Positions 9,212 to 22,184 are shown, counted from the stretch's first letter. The stretch: DNA of 64,000 nucleotides from Micromonospora sp. WMMD882 (GCF_027497255.1 NZ_CP114903.1:2108001-2172000); one strand, 5' to 3'. Numbers and translations are program-made. The notes: a model not told the origin generated them from the sequence alone.

Positions 9212-10417
9212 TCAAGTCGACGTCAGTCGGGGCACCACGAGATCCCACACGTCGTCGGCCAGATCGTCCTTGCTCCGTTCCGGAAACGTCCGGACCGAGC
9301 CGTCCGCGCCGACGACGGTCGCCGCGTTGGTTTCGGCGCCGAAGACCTTGTCCACCCCGACCTCGTTGATGACGATGAGATCGGCCTTCTTGCGGACGAG
9401 CTTGGCCCGCCCGTTGGCCTCGGCGTCCCCGGTCTCGGCGGCAAAGACCACCAGCACCTGTTCCGGACGACGACGGGCGCCGAGCTCGGCGGCGATGTCC
9501 GGATTGGTGACCAGGTCGATGGTGGGCGCGCGCCCGTCCGGCGACTTCTTGATCTTGCCCGGCGCGTAGACCGCCGGACGGAAGTCGGCCGGCGCCGCCG
9601 CCATCACCACCACGTCCGCCGCCTCGGCCGCCCGGAGGGTGGCCGTGCGCAGCTCCTCAGTGGTGCCGACCCGGACGAGGTCGACCCCGGCCGGCTCAGC
9701 GAGCGAGACGTTGGCGGACACGAGGGTCACCCGGGCTCCGCGGGCGACCGCGGCGCGGGCGAACGCGTACCCCTGCCGGCCGGAGGAACGGTTGCCCAGG
9801 AACCGCACCGGATCCAGCGGCTCCCGGGTGCCGCCGGCGGTGACCACCACCCGACGGCCGGTCAGGTCGGCGGGAGCGTCACCGCCCCGGCGCAGCGCCC
9901 GCCGCGCCACGGCGAAGATCTCCGCCGGATCGGGCAGCCGGCCCTTGCCGGTGTCCGCGCCGGTCAGTCGGCCCACCGCCGGCTCGATCACCCGCACGCC
10001 GCGGGCCCGCAGCGTGGCCACGTTGGCCACCGTCGCGGGGTGCTCCCACATCTCGGTGTGCATGGCCGGGGCCAGCACCACCGGGCAGCGCGCGGTCAGC
10101 ATGATGTTGGTGAGCAGGTCGTCGGCGAGGCCGTGGGCCGCCCTGGCCAGCAGGTCGGCGGTGGCCGGCGCGACCACCACCAGGTCGGCCCGCTGACCGA
10201 GGCGCACATGGGGCACCTCGTGCACGTCGGCCCAGACGTCGTCGGCCACCGGCTGACCGGACAGCGCCGCCCAGGTCGGGGCGCCGACGAACCGCAGCGC
10301 CGACGCGGTCGGCACGACCCGGACCCGGTGGCCCGACTCGGTGAACAGCCTCAGCAGCTCGCACGCCTTGAAGGCGGCGATGCCGCCACCGACTCCGAGG
10401 ACGATTCCGGCGGACAT
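9212..10417 (-). CDS. coaBC: bifunctional phosphopantothenoylcysteine decarboxylase / phosphopantothenate-cysteine ligase
   Basis: Catalyses two steps of coenzyme A synthesis. The 401-residue protein starts MSAGIVLGVGGGIAAFKA, the flavin-binding CoaC domain, which includes VVVAPATADLLARAAHGLADDLLT and the PAMH loop (usually PAMN). The CoaB ligase domain begins near GRRVVVTAGGTREPLDPVRF and includes the dimer motif NRSSGRQGYA and the Lys-rich loop GKIKKSPDGRAP. The ATG at 10417 is chosen because upstream codons do not resemble the family. It lies 13 bp from rpoZ and in the expected rpoZ-coaBC-metK order. Confidence 0.95.
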   Translation of the reverse strand: MSAGIVLGVGGGIAAFKACELLRLFTESGHRVRVVPTASALRFVGAPTWAALSGQPVADDVWADVHEVPHVRLGQRADLVVVAPATADLLARAAHGLADDLLTNIMLTARCPVVLAPAMHTEMWEHPATVANVATLRARGVRVIEPAVGRLTGADTGKGRLPDPAEIFAVARRALRRGGDAPADLTGRRVVVTAGGTREPLDPVRFLGNRSSGRQGYAFARAAVARGARVTLVSANVSLAEPAGVDLVRVGTTEELRTATLRAAEAADVVVMAAAPADFRPAVYAPGKIKKSPDGRAPTIDLVTNPDIAAELGARRRPEQVLVVFAAETGDAEANGRAKLVRKKADLIVINEVGVDKVFGAETNAATVVGADGSVRTFPERSKDDLADDVWDLVVPRLTST

Positions 10418-10430
10418 CCGCGCGGCGGGG

Positions 10431-10694
10431 CTACGGCTGGTCGGTCGGCTCGGCGGTGAGCAGACCGGCGTTGATCTCCCGCATGGCGATCGAGAGCGGC
10501 TTCTCCTGGGGGGTGGTCTCCACCAGGGGACCGACGTACTCCAGGAGACCCTCACCGAGCTGGCTGTAGTAGGCGTTGACCTGGCGGGCCCGCTTGGCAG
10601 CGAAGATCACCAGCGCGTACTTCGAGGAGGTCTTCTCCAGCAGCTCGTCGATCGGCGGGTTGGTGATGCCTTCGGGGTTGGCGATGGATCCCAC
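10431..10694 (-). CDS. rpoZ: RNA polymerase omega subunit
   Basis: Small subunit that helps assembly of the RNA polymerase beta' subunit. The 87-residue protein has the conserved helix [20 protein letters not shown] and ends with the usual [14 protein letters not shown]. It is followed directly by coaBC. A well-formed -10 (TAGGAT) about 100 bp upstream suggests its own promoter, independent of the mihF transcript. In related actinobacteria gmk precedes it; here it does not. Confidence 0.97.
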   Translation of the reverse strand: MGSIANPEGITNPPIDELLEKTSSKYALVIFAAKRARQVNAYYSQLGEGLLEYVGPLVETTPQEKPLSIAMREINAGLLTAEPTDQP

Positions 10695-10793
10695 GAAACA
10701 AACCTCTGCGTCTTCAGGAGACCGCGCCTGGCGCGGTGGGCACTCGACCGCACGCTCGCGGTCGAACCGGAGCTGGAAAGGACGAACCGAGCA

Positions 10794-10799
10794 ATCCTA
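10794..10799 (-). promoter_or_regulatory. -10 element TAGGAT upstream of rpoZ
   Basis: On the minus strand the hexamer TAGGAT is an excellent actinobacterial -10. The predicted leader of about 93 nt contains GC-rich stem-forming stretches. The -35 region is not clear. Confidence 0.5.
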
Positions 10800-11188
10800 C
10801 CAGCCCGGCCCCGACCTGTTCGAGCAGGTCACGGCCGGGCGGCAGGTCACGCCGGACGGTAGGCCACCGCCGGACGGCGGGTCACGCGCCCGGCCGACGC
10901 CACGACGGGGCGCCGGCCGCTGCCGGCCCGAAGGCCACCGCCGCCCTCGACACCGCCACCGGCCACCGAGGCCGGACGACGGACGACGGGCCGACGACGG
11001 ACGACGGGCCGACGACGGACGGGGTCGGACGCCACGGGCGGGCCGGTCGACGGCAGACGTGCCCGGACGGCCCCGACGACACCGACCCGACCGGCCCGGG
11101 AAGGACCGGTTCGGGCCGTGCGCGCCGAGCCGCCGGGCGCCTCCCGGTCAGCCGCGCCCACCCGCAGACGGCGCCCGCCGGTGGCGGA
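10800..11188. other. non-coding, repeat-rich gap at the expected gmk position
   Basis: Actinobacteria normally carry gmk (guanylate kinase) between mihF and rpoZ. This 389-bp stretch is too short for it (about 570-620 bp) and I find no intact P-loop. It contains 18-19-bp tandem units of the type GCCGACGACGGACGACGG at about 10970-11025. A 104-codon stop-free minus-strand frame (10847-11161) is present; it has GPSRAGRVGVVGAVRARLP, faintly like the GPSGVGKxxVVxxLR start of guanylate kinases, but lacks the P-loop Lys. I treat this as non-coding. Confidence 0.6.
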
Positions 11189-11506
11189 TCAGTTACCGGC
11201 GAACTCGCCCAGCAGAGCCTTGCGCTGCTGCTCGCCCAGACCGCGCAGCCGGCGGCTGTCCGCGATCTTCAGCTTCTCCATGATCTGGGTCGCCCGGATC
11301 TTGCCGATGCCCGGCATGGACTGCAGGACGGCCGAAACTTTCAGCTTGCCCACGACGTCGTCGGACTCGGCGCGCTCGAGGACGGAGGCGAGGGTGGTCT
11401 TGCCCTGCTTGAGCTGCTCCTTCAGCTCGGCACGGGCTTTGCGGATCTCCGCGGCCTTCTCCAGCGCGGCCGCGCGCTGCTCAGGGGTCAGTGACGGGAG
11501 CGGCAC
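11189..11506 (-). CDS. mihF: actinobacterial integration host factor
   Basis: Nucleoid-associated DNA-binding protein of the mIHF/sIHF family, unrelated in sequence to the HU-like IHF of proteobacteria. The 105-residue protein has a long N-terminal helix (ALEKAAEIRKARAELKEQLKQG) and the helix-two-turn-helix segment SMPGIGKIRATQIMEKLKIAD. It is preceded by its own probable promoter and a leader with a stem-loop. Neighbour pyrF lies upstream in the same direction, as in other actinobacteria. Confidence 0.95.
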   Translation of the reverse strand: MPLPSLTPEQRAAALEKAAEIRKARAELKEQLKQGKTTLASVLERAESDDVVGKLKVSAVLQSMPGIGKIRATQIMEKLKIADSRRLRGLGEQQRKALLGEFAGN

Positions 11507-11570
11507 CAGTTCTCCTCAGGTCCCTATCGCGGCGGGCGGGACGCGCCGCCGCTTCTGTGAAACGTGGTGT

Positions 11571-11604
11571 CGCTGGGAGCCAAAGGGGTCCGTGGTTCCC
11601 AGCG
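11571..11604 (-). promoter_or_regulatory. stem-loop at the 5' end of the mihF leader
   Basis: Arms of 11 nt (CGCTGGGAGCC and GGTTCCCAGCG on the plus strand) pair at 10 of 11 positions around a 12-nt loop. It begins about where transcription from the TAGTTT -10 would start. It could stabilise the mRNA or act as a weak terminator for pyrF read-through; the sequence does not decide. Confidence 0.4.
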
Positions 11605-11610
11605 CGGGGA

Positions 11611-11639
11611 AAACTAGCGGTCAGCGGAACTTTCGGCAA
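11611..11639 (-). promoter_or_regulatory. probable mihF promoter
   Basis: On the minus strand TTGCCG and TAGTTT are separated by 17 bp. Both fit the housekeeping sigma consensus reasonably. The transcript would carry a leader of about 98 nt. Confidence 0.5.
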
Positions 11640-11677
11640 CGTGGACGCGCGGCGATCATGGCCCGGTGACCGACCCG

Positions 11678-12523
11678 TCAGTCAGTTTTCGGCGACCCGA
11701 GCACCCGCCGACACTCCTCCGACACCCGCTCCGCCGCCGCCCGCAGCCCGTCCGGATCAGGCCCGGCGGAGAGCACCTGACGGGAGTACGACGGCAGCAC
11801 GCCGGAGAGTGCGGGACCGAAGACGGTGCGCAGATCCGCGGCGGTCGCGCCCTGCGCGCCGAGCCCCGGAGCGAGCAGCGGACCGTTGACCCGGGACAGG
11901 TCGTGACCGGTGTCGCCGACCGTCGCGCCCACCACGAGACCGAAGCTGCCGAGCGGCTCCGCACCCGCGTTGAGCTGCGCAATCTCATCGATGACCGCCT
12001 GCGCGACGGTGCGCCCGTCGGCACCGCGCGCCCGCTGCACGGCCCCGCCCTCAGGGTTGGAGGTGAGCGCCAGGACGAACACTCCGCCGCCGTGCCGGGC
12101 CGCCGAGTCGAACATCGGGGCCAGCGAACCTACTCCGAGGTAGGGGCTCGCCGTGATCGCGTCGACATACAACGGACTGGATGGATCGAGGTACGCGGCG
12201 GCGTACGCGGCGACCGTCGAACCGATGTCACCTCGCTTGACGTCGAGCAGAACGAGCGAGCCGGCTTCACGCAACTGTCGGATAGTTGACTCAAGGATCG
12301 CGATGCCGCGCGAGCCGAACCGCTCGAAGAACGCCGACTGGGGTTTGACCACCGCGACCCGGTCCCCGAGGGCCTCGGTGACGGTCCGGGCGAACCGGTC
12401 GAGTCCCCCGACGTCGTCCGGCAGCCCCCAGGCCGCCAGCAGCCCGGGATGCGGGTCGATACCCACGCAGAGCGGCCCACGCTCCCGCGCCGCCCGGTGC
12501 AGCCGGGCGCCGAAACTCTCCAT
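11678..12523 (-). CDS. pyrF: orotidine-5'-phosphate decarboxylase
   Basis: Last step of UMP synthesis. The 281-residue protein belongs to the longer actinobacterial/type 2 group. It has the substrate motif LCVGIDPHPGLLAAWG and the catalytic charge network in LVLLDVKRGDIGST. The ATG is preceded by GAGAGGAAGGACAGCAG, a good ribosome site; the open frame further upstream is a shadow of bioA. It is the distal gene of the pyr operon, separated from pyrD by bioA. Confidence 0.95.
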   Translation of the reverse strand: MESFGARLHRAARERGPLCVGIDPHPGLLAAWGLPDDVGGLDRFARTVTEALGDRVAVVKPQSAFFERFGSRGIAILESTIRQLREAGSLVLLDVKRGDIGSTVAAYAAAYLDPSSPLYVDAITASPYLGVGSLAPMFDSAARHGGGVFVLALTSNPEGGAVQRARGADGRTVAQAVIDEIAQLNAGAEPLGSFGLVVGATVGDTGHDLSRVNGPLLAPGLGAQGATAADLRTVFGPALSGVLPSYSRQVLSAGPDPDGLRAAAERVSEECRRVLGSPKTD

Positions 12524-12627
12524 CTGCTGTCCTTCCTCTCGTGTCGGAAAGCGGTGGGCGGCAGGGGTGGGGGCGGCGCGACCCACCGCCGCCCGGGTCC
12601 GCGCCGCCGGATCGCGCGCCGGCCGGG

Positions 12628-13902
12628 TCAGCCCGCCGCGACGGCGGCGGCGATCCCGGCGGTGATCCGGGCCAGGTCCGCGTCGTCGGTCAGGTACGGC
12701 GGCATGGTGTAGACCAGGTCGCGGAACGGACGCAGCCAGACCCCGTGGGCGACCGCGGCGGCGGTGGCGGCCGGCAGGTCGACCTCGTGGTCGAGCTGCA
12801 CCACGCCGATCGCGCCGAGCACCCGGACGTCCCGCACGCCGGCCGCGCCCCGCAAAGGCTCCAGACCCGTCAGTAACCCCCGCTCCACCCTGGACACCTG
12901 GCCCGCCCAGTCTCCGGCCCGCAGCAGGCCGATGGAGGCGTTCGCGACGGCACAGGCGAGCGGGTTGCCCATGAACGTCGGCCCGTGCGCCAGCACCCCG
13001 TCGGCGGAGATGCCGCGGGCCACCTCCGCGGTGCACAGCGTGGCGGCCAGGCTCAGGTAGCCACCGGTGAGCGCCTTGCCCACGCAGAGCACGTCCGGGG
13101 TCACCCCGGCGTGCTCGGCGGCGAACATCGTCCCGGTCCGGCCGAAGCCGGTGGCGATCTCGTCGAAGATCAGCAGCACGCCGTGGGCGCGGGTCACCTC
13201 GCGCAGCACCCGCAGGTACTCCGGGTGGTGGAAACGCATCCCCCCGGCCCCCTGCGCCACCGGCTCCACGATCACCGCGGCCAGCTCGGCGGCGTGCCGG
13301 CCGACCGTGTCGGTCAGCTCGTCGACGTACGCGGGGTCGACCGGGGAGTCGAAGCCGCCCGGCGGCGTCGCCGCGAAGACCTGGCGGGGCAGCACGTCCC
13401 CCCACCGGTGGTGCATGCCGCCCACCGGGTCGCAGACGCTCATCGGGTGGAACGTGTCGCCGTGGTACCCGCCCCGCCAGGTGCCCAGCCGGTGACGCTC
13501 CGGGCGGCCGACGGCCTGCTGGTACTGCAGGCACATCTTGACCGCCACCTCGACGCCGACCGAGCCGGAGTCACAGAGGAAGACCCGTTCCAGCCCGTCC
13601 GGGGCCAGCTCCACCAGGGCGCCGGCCAGCCGCGCCGCCGGCTCGTGGGTCAGCCCGCCGAACATCACGTGGCTCATCCGGCCGAGCTGGTCGACCACCG
13701 CCGCGTCGAGCGCCGGATGCCGGTATCCGTGGATCGCCGCCCACCAGGACGACATCCCGTCCACCAGCTCCCGCCCGTCGGCCAGGCGCAACCGGACGCC
13801 GGACGCCTCGGTCACCACGTACGGCGGGGTGGTCGGAGGCAGCGGCGCGTACGGGTGCCAGACGTGCGCCCGGTCCACCGCCAGGATCTCCTCCGGCGTC
13901 AT
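12628..13902 (-). CDS. bioA: adenosylmethionine-8-amino-7-oxononanoate aminotransferase
   Basis: PLP enzyme of biotin synthesis that uses SAM as amino donor to make 7,8-diaminopelargonate. The 424-residue protein starts [20 protein letters not shown], includes [13 protein letters not shown], the GxYHGDT loop ([16 protein letters not shown]), the PLP Asp in [15 protein letters not shown] and the Schiff-base Lys in [13 protein letters not shown]. The ATG overlaps the pyrD stop as ATGA, so it is translated with the pyrimidine genes. No other bio gene is in the window; its place between pyrD and pyrF is unusual. Confidence 0.95.
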   Translation of the reverse strand: MTPEEILAVDRAHVWHPYAPLPPTTPPYVVTEASGVRLRLADGRELVDGMSSWWAAIHGYRHPALDAAVVDQLGRMSHVMFGGLTHEPAARLAGALVELAPDGLERVFLCDSGSVGVEVAVKMCLQYQQAVGRPERHRLGTWRGGYHGDTFHPMSVCDPVGGMHHRWGDVLPRQVFAATPPGGFDSPVDPAYVDELTDTVGRHAAELAAVIVEPVAQGAGGMRFHHPEYLRVLREVTRAHGVLLIFDEIATGFGRTGTMFAAEHAGVTPDVLCVGKALTGGYLSLAATLCTAEVARGISADGVLAHGPTFMGNPLACAVANASIGLLRAGDWAGQVSRVERGLLTGLEPLRGAAGVRDVRVLGAIGVVQLDHEVDLPAATAAAVAHGVWLRPFRDLVYTMPPYLTDDADLARITAGIAAAVAAG

Positions 13903-14980
13903 CCACCCTCCCGGGCCGGGACGGACCGGGCGGGCGCCGGCCGGGCCGGCAGCGTTCCTCGCGCGACCGCCCGGACCAGGGCCGGCCCCCGGTAGACGAA
14001 GCCGGTGTAGAGCTGCACCAGGCTCGCCCCGGCGTCGAACATCCGGGCCGCGTCGTCCGGGTCGACGATCCCGCCGACCCCGACCACCGGCAGCCGGCCG
14101 CCGGTCTCCCGGTGCACGAAGGCGACCACCTCACGGGCCCGCCGGGCCAGCGGACGCCCGGACAGGCCGCCGGCCTGCGCGCCCCGCTCCCGGTCGGCCG
14201 GGGTCAGCCCGTCACGGGCCAGCGTGGTGTTGGTGGCGATCACCCCGGCCGCGCCCCGGGCCAGGCAGACCTCCAGCAGCTCGGCGATGGCCGGCTCGGT
14301 CAGGTCCGGGGCGATCTTCACGAGCACGGGCGGCCCGCCCACCAGGGCGGTCAGCAACGCGTCCAGGTGCGCCCGGTCCTGCAGGGCCCGCAGCCCGGGG
14401 GTGTTCGGGGACGACACGTTGACCGCGAAGTAGTCCCCGTGGTCCCGCAGCGCCCGGTACGAGGCCAGGTAGTCCCCGACCGCGTCGTCCAGCGGGGTCA
14501 CCTTGGACTTGCCCAGCGAGATGCCCAGCGGCACGCCGAGCGGCCGGGGCCGCGCGGCCAGCCGGACGGCGAGCGCCTCGGCCCCGGAGTTGTTGAAGCC
14601 CATCCGGTTGACCACGGCCTCGCTGTCCGGCAGCCGGAACAGCCGGGGCCGGGGGTTGCCCGGCTGCGGGCGCGCGGTCACCGTGCCCACCTCGACGAAC
14701 CCGAAGCCGAGCGCCGGCCAGGCCGGCAGCGCCACCCCGTCCTTGTCCATCCCGGCCGCCAGTCCCACCGGATTCGGGAAGTCGACCCCGAAGACCGTGC
14801 GCGGCGCGGCGACCGCGTACCGGCGGCGCAGCACGGCGAGCGCCGCCGGTCGTCCGGCCAGGGCGGCCAGCCGTCGCAGGGTCCACTCGTGCGCCGCCTC
14901 CGCGTCCCCGCCGCCGACGCGGAACAGCCCCGCCCGCGCCACCCGCTCGAACCAGCCGCCGCCCCGCCGGGGCGTCGCTG

Positions 14981-14984
<4 letters not shown>
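13899..14984 (-). CDS. pyrD: dihydroorotate dehydrogenase (quinone), class 2
   Basis: Membrane-associated FMN enzyme that oxidises dihydroorotate and passes electrons to quinone. The 361-residue length, the N-terminal helical extension ([19 protein letters not shown]) and the catalytic Ser context [11 protein letters not shown] mark the class 2 type. FMN contacts include [19 protein letters not shown] and [11 protein letters not shown]. The GTG start overlaps the carB stop, and the stop overlaps the bioA start. Confidence 0.95.
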
Positions 14985-18374
<3,390 letters not shown>

Positions 18375-18382
<8 letters not shown>

Positions 18383-19553
18383 TCGTCTTCCCGCCTTCAC
18401 TGTGGCTCCGGTCGAGGCCGCGGCCCTCGATCAGCTCGGCGAAGCGGTCGAAGAGGTAGTCCGCGTCGTGCGGGCCGGCCGCCGCCTCGGGGTGGTACTG
18501 GACGGTGAACGCGGGCACGTCCTTCACCCGCAGGCCCTCGACCACGTTGTCGTTCAGGCAGACATGACTGATCTCGACCCCGCCGAACTCGGTGTCGACG
18601 ACCCGGTCGGGGACGACCGCGCCGACGTCCACGCCGGGGAACTGGACGGCGAAGCCGTGGTTGTGGCTGGTCACCTCGACCTTGCCGGTGGCCCGGTCCA
18701 GCACCGGCTGGTTGATGCCGCGGTGACCGTACCCGAGCTTGTAGGTACCGAAGCCCAGCGCCCGGCCGAGGATCTGACTGCCGAAGCAGATGCCGAACAG
18801 CGGGATCCGCCGGCGCAGCACCTCCCGGGCCAGCGCCACCGGGACGTCGGCGGTGGCCGGGTCACCCGGGCCGGGCGAGAAGAAGACCGCGTCCGCGCCG
18901 GTGGCGAGCACCTCGTCGATGGTCGACGCGGCGGGCAGCACGTGCGTGGTGACGCCGCGCGCGGCGAGCCGGCGCGGCACGTTGCGCTTGATGCCCAGGT
19001 CGAGCGCGGCCACCGTGAACCGGTGCTCCCCCTCGGCGGCGACCACGTACGGCTCGGCGGTGGTCACCTCGGCGGACAGGTCCGCGCCGACCATCGACGG
19101 GGTCTGCCGCACCCGGGCCAGCAGGGCCCGCGGGTCGGTCTCGACGCTGGAGACGCCGACCCGCATGGCGCCGCGCTCCCGCAGGTGACGGGTGAGCGCC
19201 CGGGTGTCCACCCCGCTGATGCCGACCACGCCCTCGGCGTCGAGGCGGTCCGCCAGGTCGCCGGTGGCCCGCCAGTTCGAGGCGGTCCGGGCCGGGTCAC
19301 GCACCACGTACCCGGCGACCCAGATCCGTCGGGACTCGTCGTCGGCGTCGTTGACCCCGGTGTTGCCGATGTGCGGGGCGGTCTGCACCACCACCTGCCG
19401 GTGGTAGGAGGGGTCGGTGAGGGTCTCCTGGTAGCCGGTCATGCCGGTGGTGAAGACCGCCTCGCCGAAGGTCTCCCCCACCCGGCCGTACGCCTCGCCG
19501 TGGAAGGTGCGCCCGTCCTCCAGAACCAGGATCGCGGCTCTCCGATGCGTCAT
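18375..19553 (-). CDS. carA: carbamoyl-phosphate synthase small subunit
   Basis: Glutaminase subunit that supplies ammonia to CarB. The 392-residue protein has the N-terminal CarA domain ([38 protein letters not shown]) and a class I glutamine amidotransferase domain with the nucleophile in [14 protein letters not shown] and the His/Glu pair in [13 protein letters not shown]. The ATG overlaps the pyrC stop by one base (TAATG). Confidence 0.97.
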
Positions 19554-20830
19554 TACCTGACTGCCTTTCCGTCCAGGACCGTCGGCTCGCCGCGCAGGAA
19601 GGTCGCCACGATGCGACCCGGCAGCGCCATCCGGGCGTACGGGGTGTTACGGCTTCGGCTGGCCAGCTCCGTCGGCTCGATCACACGCCGGGCTGCCGGG
19701 TCGACCAGGGTGAGGTTCGCCGGGACGCCGGGCGCCGGGTCCCGGCCGTGCCCGGTCAGCCCGGCGATCCGGGCCGGGGCGCGGGACATCCGCTCGGCGA
19801 TGAGGTCCCACGCCGGGCCGAGGACGTCCAACGCGATGGACAGCGCGGTCTCCAGACCGAGCATGCCCGGCCGGGCGCACGCCCACCCGCGCTCCTTGTC
19901 CTGCGCGGCGTGCGGGGCGTGGTCGGTGGCGATGACGTCGATCACGCCCTCCACCAGCGCGGCCCGCAGCGCGGCGACGTCGGCGGCGGTGCGCAGCGGC
20001 GGGTTGACCTTGTAGACCGGGTCGTCGGTGGCGGCCAGCTCGTCGGTGAGCAGCAGGTGGTGCGGGGTCACCTCGGCGGTGACCCGCGCTCCCCGGGCCC
20101 GGGCGTGGCGGAGCACCTCCACGCTGCCGGCGGTGGAGACGTGGCAGACGTGCAGCCGGCTGCCGACGTGCTCGGCCAGCAGCACGTCCCGGGCGATGAT
20201 GACCTCCTCGGCGACCGCCGGCCACCCGGTCAGCCCGAGCCGGGCGGAGACCACGCCCTCGTTCATCTGGGCGCCCTCGGTCAGCCGCGGCTCCTCGGCG
20301 TGCTGGGCGACGATCCCGTCGAACGCCCGGACCTGCTCCAGGGCGCGACGCATCAGCCTCGGGTCGGCGACGCAGTGCCCGTCGTCGGAGAAGATCCGCA
20401 CCCGGGCCGCCGAGTCGGCCATCGCGCCCAGCTCGGCCAGCCGCTCCCCGGCCAGACCGACGGTGACCGCGCCGATCGGTTGGACGTCGACCAGCCCGGC
20501 CTCCCGGCCCGACCGCCAGACCTGCTCGACCACGGCCGCGGTGTCGGCGACCGGGGAGGTGTTGGCCATCGCGCAGACCGCGGTGTACCCGCCCAGCGCC
20601 GCCGCCCGGGAACCGGACTCGACGGTCTCGGCGTCCTCCCGGCCGGGCTCGCGCAGGTGGGTGTGCAGGTCGACCAGGCCGGGCAGGGCCACCAGCCCGT
20701 CCGCGTCCAGCACCGTGGCGTCCGGCGCGCTCAGCCCGCGACCGGTCTCGGCCACCACGCCGTCGCGGATCAGCAGGTCGGTGGGCTCGCCGCCGACGAC
20801 GCCGGCCCCCCTGATCAGGTACGCGGTCAT
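19553..20830 (-). CDS. pyrC: dihydroorotase, class I
   Basis: Zinc enzyme that cyclises carbamoyl aspartate to dihydroorotate. The 425-residue protein has the metal site [14 protein letters not shown] and the downstream metal ligand region [26 protein letters not shown] supplies another conserved stretch. The ATG overlaps the pyrR stop as ATGA. In related operons pyrB separates pyrR and pyrC; here the two are directly joined. Confidence 0.95.
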   Translation of the reverse strand: MTAYLIRGAGVVGGEPTDLLIRDGVVAETGRGLSAPDATVLDADGLVALPGLVDLHTHLREPGREDAETVESGSRAAALGGYTAVCAMANTSPVADTAAVVEQVWRSGREAGLVDVQPIGAVTVGLAGERLAELGAMADSAARVRIFSDDGHCVADPRLMRRALEQVRAFDGIVAQHAEEPRLTEGAQMNEGVVSARLGLTGWPAVAEEVIIARDVLLAEHVGSRLHVCHVSTAGSVEVLRHARARGARVTAEVTPHHLLLTDELAATDDPVYKVNPPLRTAADVAALRAALVEGVIDVIATDHAPHAAQDKERGWACARPGMLGLETALSIALDVLGPAWDLIAERMSRAPARIAGLTGHGRDPAPGVPANLTLVDPAARRVIEPTELASRSRNTPYARMALPGRIVATFLRGEPTVLDGKAVR

Positions 20831-21411
20831 GAGTCGTTCCCTCCGTGCAGCCTGACCTCGTCGGCGCCGTCGGTCTCGGCGAGGGTGACCCGGACGCTCT
20901 CGGCGAGCGCGGTGGGGATGTTCTTGCCCACGTAGTCGGCGCGGATGGGCAGTTGCCGGTGCCCCCGGTCGACCAGGACGGCGAGCTGCACCGAGGCGGG
21001 GCGACCCAGGTCGTTGAGGGCGTCCAGGGCGGCCCGGACGGTCCGGCCGGAGAAGAGCACGTCGTCGACGAGGACGACCCGCCGGCCGTCGACGCCGCCG
21101 GGCGGCACCTCGGTCGGGCCCACCGCGCGGCTGGCGTGCCGGCGCAGGTCGTCGCGGTGGAGAGTGATGTCGAGCACGCCGACCGGCACGGCGACGCCCT
21201 CGAAGGCGCTGATCCGGGCGGCGAGGCGGCGGGCCAGCGGCGTGCCCCGGGTCGGGATGCCGAGCAGGACGGTGTCGGCGGCGCCCTGGGTCTTCTCCAG
21301 GATCTGGTGCGCCATGCGGTCGACCACCCGCTGCACGTCGCCGCTGTCGAGGATCACCTTCACCGAGGGTTGCCTCGGGGCCGAGGATCGTGCTGTCGGT
21401 GGGTAGGCCAC
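20827..21411 (-). CDS. pyrR: PyrR regulator / uracil phosphoribosyltransferase
   Basis: RNA-binding regulator of pyrimidine genes with UPRTase fold. The 194-residue protein has the PRPP loop [22 protein letters not shown], the DITLHRDDL segment and [20 protein letters not shown]. The GTG giving VAYPPTARS is chosen because AAGGAGGT lies 5 nt upstream; upstream in-frame codons overlap the regulatory leader. The leader contains a PyrR-binding stem-loop touching the ribosome site, so autoregulation of translation is likely. First gene of the pyr operon. Confidence 0.95.
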   Translation of the reverse strand: MAYPPTARSSAPRQPSVKVILDSGDVQRVVDRMAHQILEKTQGAADTVLLGIPTRGTPLARRLAARISAFEGVAVPVGVLDITLHRDDLRRHASRAVGPTEVPPGGVDGRRVVLVDDVLFSGRTVRAALDALNDLGRPASVQLAVLVDRGHRQLPIRADYVGKNIPTALAESVRVTLAETDGADEVRLHGGNDS

Positions 21412-21416
21412 GGCGG

Positions 21417-21443
21417 ACCTCCTTCCCCGCCTCACGGGACGGG
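21417..21443 (-). promoter_or_regulatory. PyrR-binding stem-loop abutting the pyrR ribosome site
   Basis: On the minus strand the leader reads CCCGTCCCGTGAGGCGGG followed at once by GGAAGGAGGT. The loop matches the PyrR binding consensus (UCCnGnGAGG) and the stem CCCG-U-CC/GG-CGGG has a bulged U. The purine-rich Shine-Dalgarno begins right at the stem base, the arrangement described for translational control by PyrR in mycobacteria. Binding is inferred from the motif only. Confidence 0.7.
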
Positions 21444-21613
21444 TCGTTAAAGGACGTCTGGACGCCCCGACCAGCCGCGGACGGTCCGGAGCGGGGCCTC
21501 GGGCCACGTTACCAGTGGTCACCGGGACGTCTGCCGGCCGGCTGCTGATCCACAAATCAGTCCCGAAATGCGGATGGATCGCCCCATGATCCCAACAGGT
21601 GTGTCACGAGCAC

Positions 21614-21642
21614 TTGACCACGTGTCGTAATCCCCGTACCGT
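21614..21642 (+). promoter_or_regulatory. probable bldD promoter
   Basis: TTGACC and TACCGT are separated by 17 bp, a near-consensus housekeeping promoter. The spacer contains the palindrome-like CCACGTGT. The predicted transcript has a leader of about 47 nt before the bldD ATG. BldD represses its own gene in Streptomyces; I could not fit the full BldD box here. Confidence 0.55.
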
Positions 21643-21695
21643 CACGCTCCGTAGCGATAGCTGGGAGAACCCCGAGCAGCACTGGGAGTGTCCGA

Positions 21696-22184
21696 ATGCC
21701 CTCTGAATACGCCAAGTCGCTGGGCGCCCGCCTGCGTTCCATTCGCCAGCAGCAGGGCCTGTCCCTGCAGGGCGTGGAGGAGAAGTCCAACGGACGGTGG
21801 AAGGCCGTCGTGGTCGGGTCGTACGAGCGTGGTGACCGCGCCGTCACGGTGTCCCGGCTGGCCGAGCTGGCCGAGTTCTACCGAGTGCCCGTCTCCGAGC
21901 TGCTGCCCGACGGCAGCGGCGTACGGCACGAGCCGACCAGCAAGATCGTGCTGGACCTGGAGCGGCTCTACGACGAGGCCTCGGAGGATCTCGCGTACGT
22001 CGCCCGGTACGCGCGCGCCATCCAGCAGCAGCGCGGCGACTACAACGGTCGGGTCCTGTCCATCCGCGCCGACGACCTGCGGGCGCTGGCCATCGTCTAC
22101 GACTCGTCGCCGTCCGGGCTGATCGAGCGGCTCACCGAGCACGGCGTGCTGGTCGCCGACCCGCGGGCGTTCTTCGCGTCCTGA
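21696..22184 (+). CDS. bldD: BldD, c-di-GMP-responsive master regulator of development
   Basis: BldD represses sporulation genes during growth and dimerises on tetrameric c-di-GMP. The 162-residue protein has an N-terminal HTH (RLRSIRQQQGLSLQGVEEKS, VVVGSYERGDRAVTVSRLAELAEFY) and a C-terminal domain with the c-di-GMP signature RxD-X8-RxxD: R113, D115, R124 and D127 (RGDYNGRV then RADD). The gene is divergent from pyrR and converges on nusB, the normal actinomycete setting. It suggests a sporulating or differentiating organism. Confidence 0.95.
   Translation: MPSEYAKSLGARLRSIRQQQGLSLQGVEEKSNGRWKAVVVGSYERGDRAVTVSRLAELAEFYRVPVSELLPDGSGVRHEPTSKIVLDLERLYDEASEDLAYVARYARAIQQQRGDYNGRVLSIRADDLRALAIVYDSSPSGLIERLTEHGVLVADPRAFFAS

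Noticed and set aside
10847..11161. 104-codon frame as a gmk remnant
   Set aside because: GPSRAGRVGVV is only loosely like the guanylate kinase P-loop, the Lys is absent and nothing downstream aligns; kept as a possibility only.
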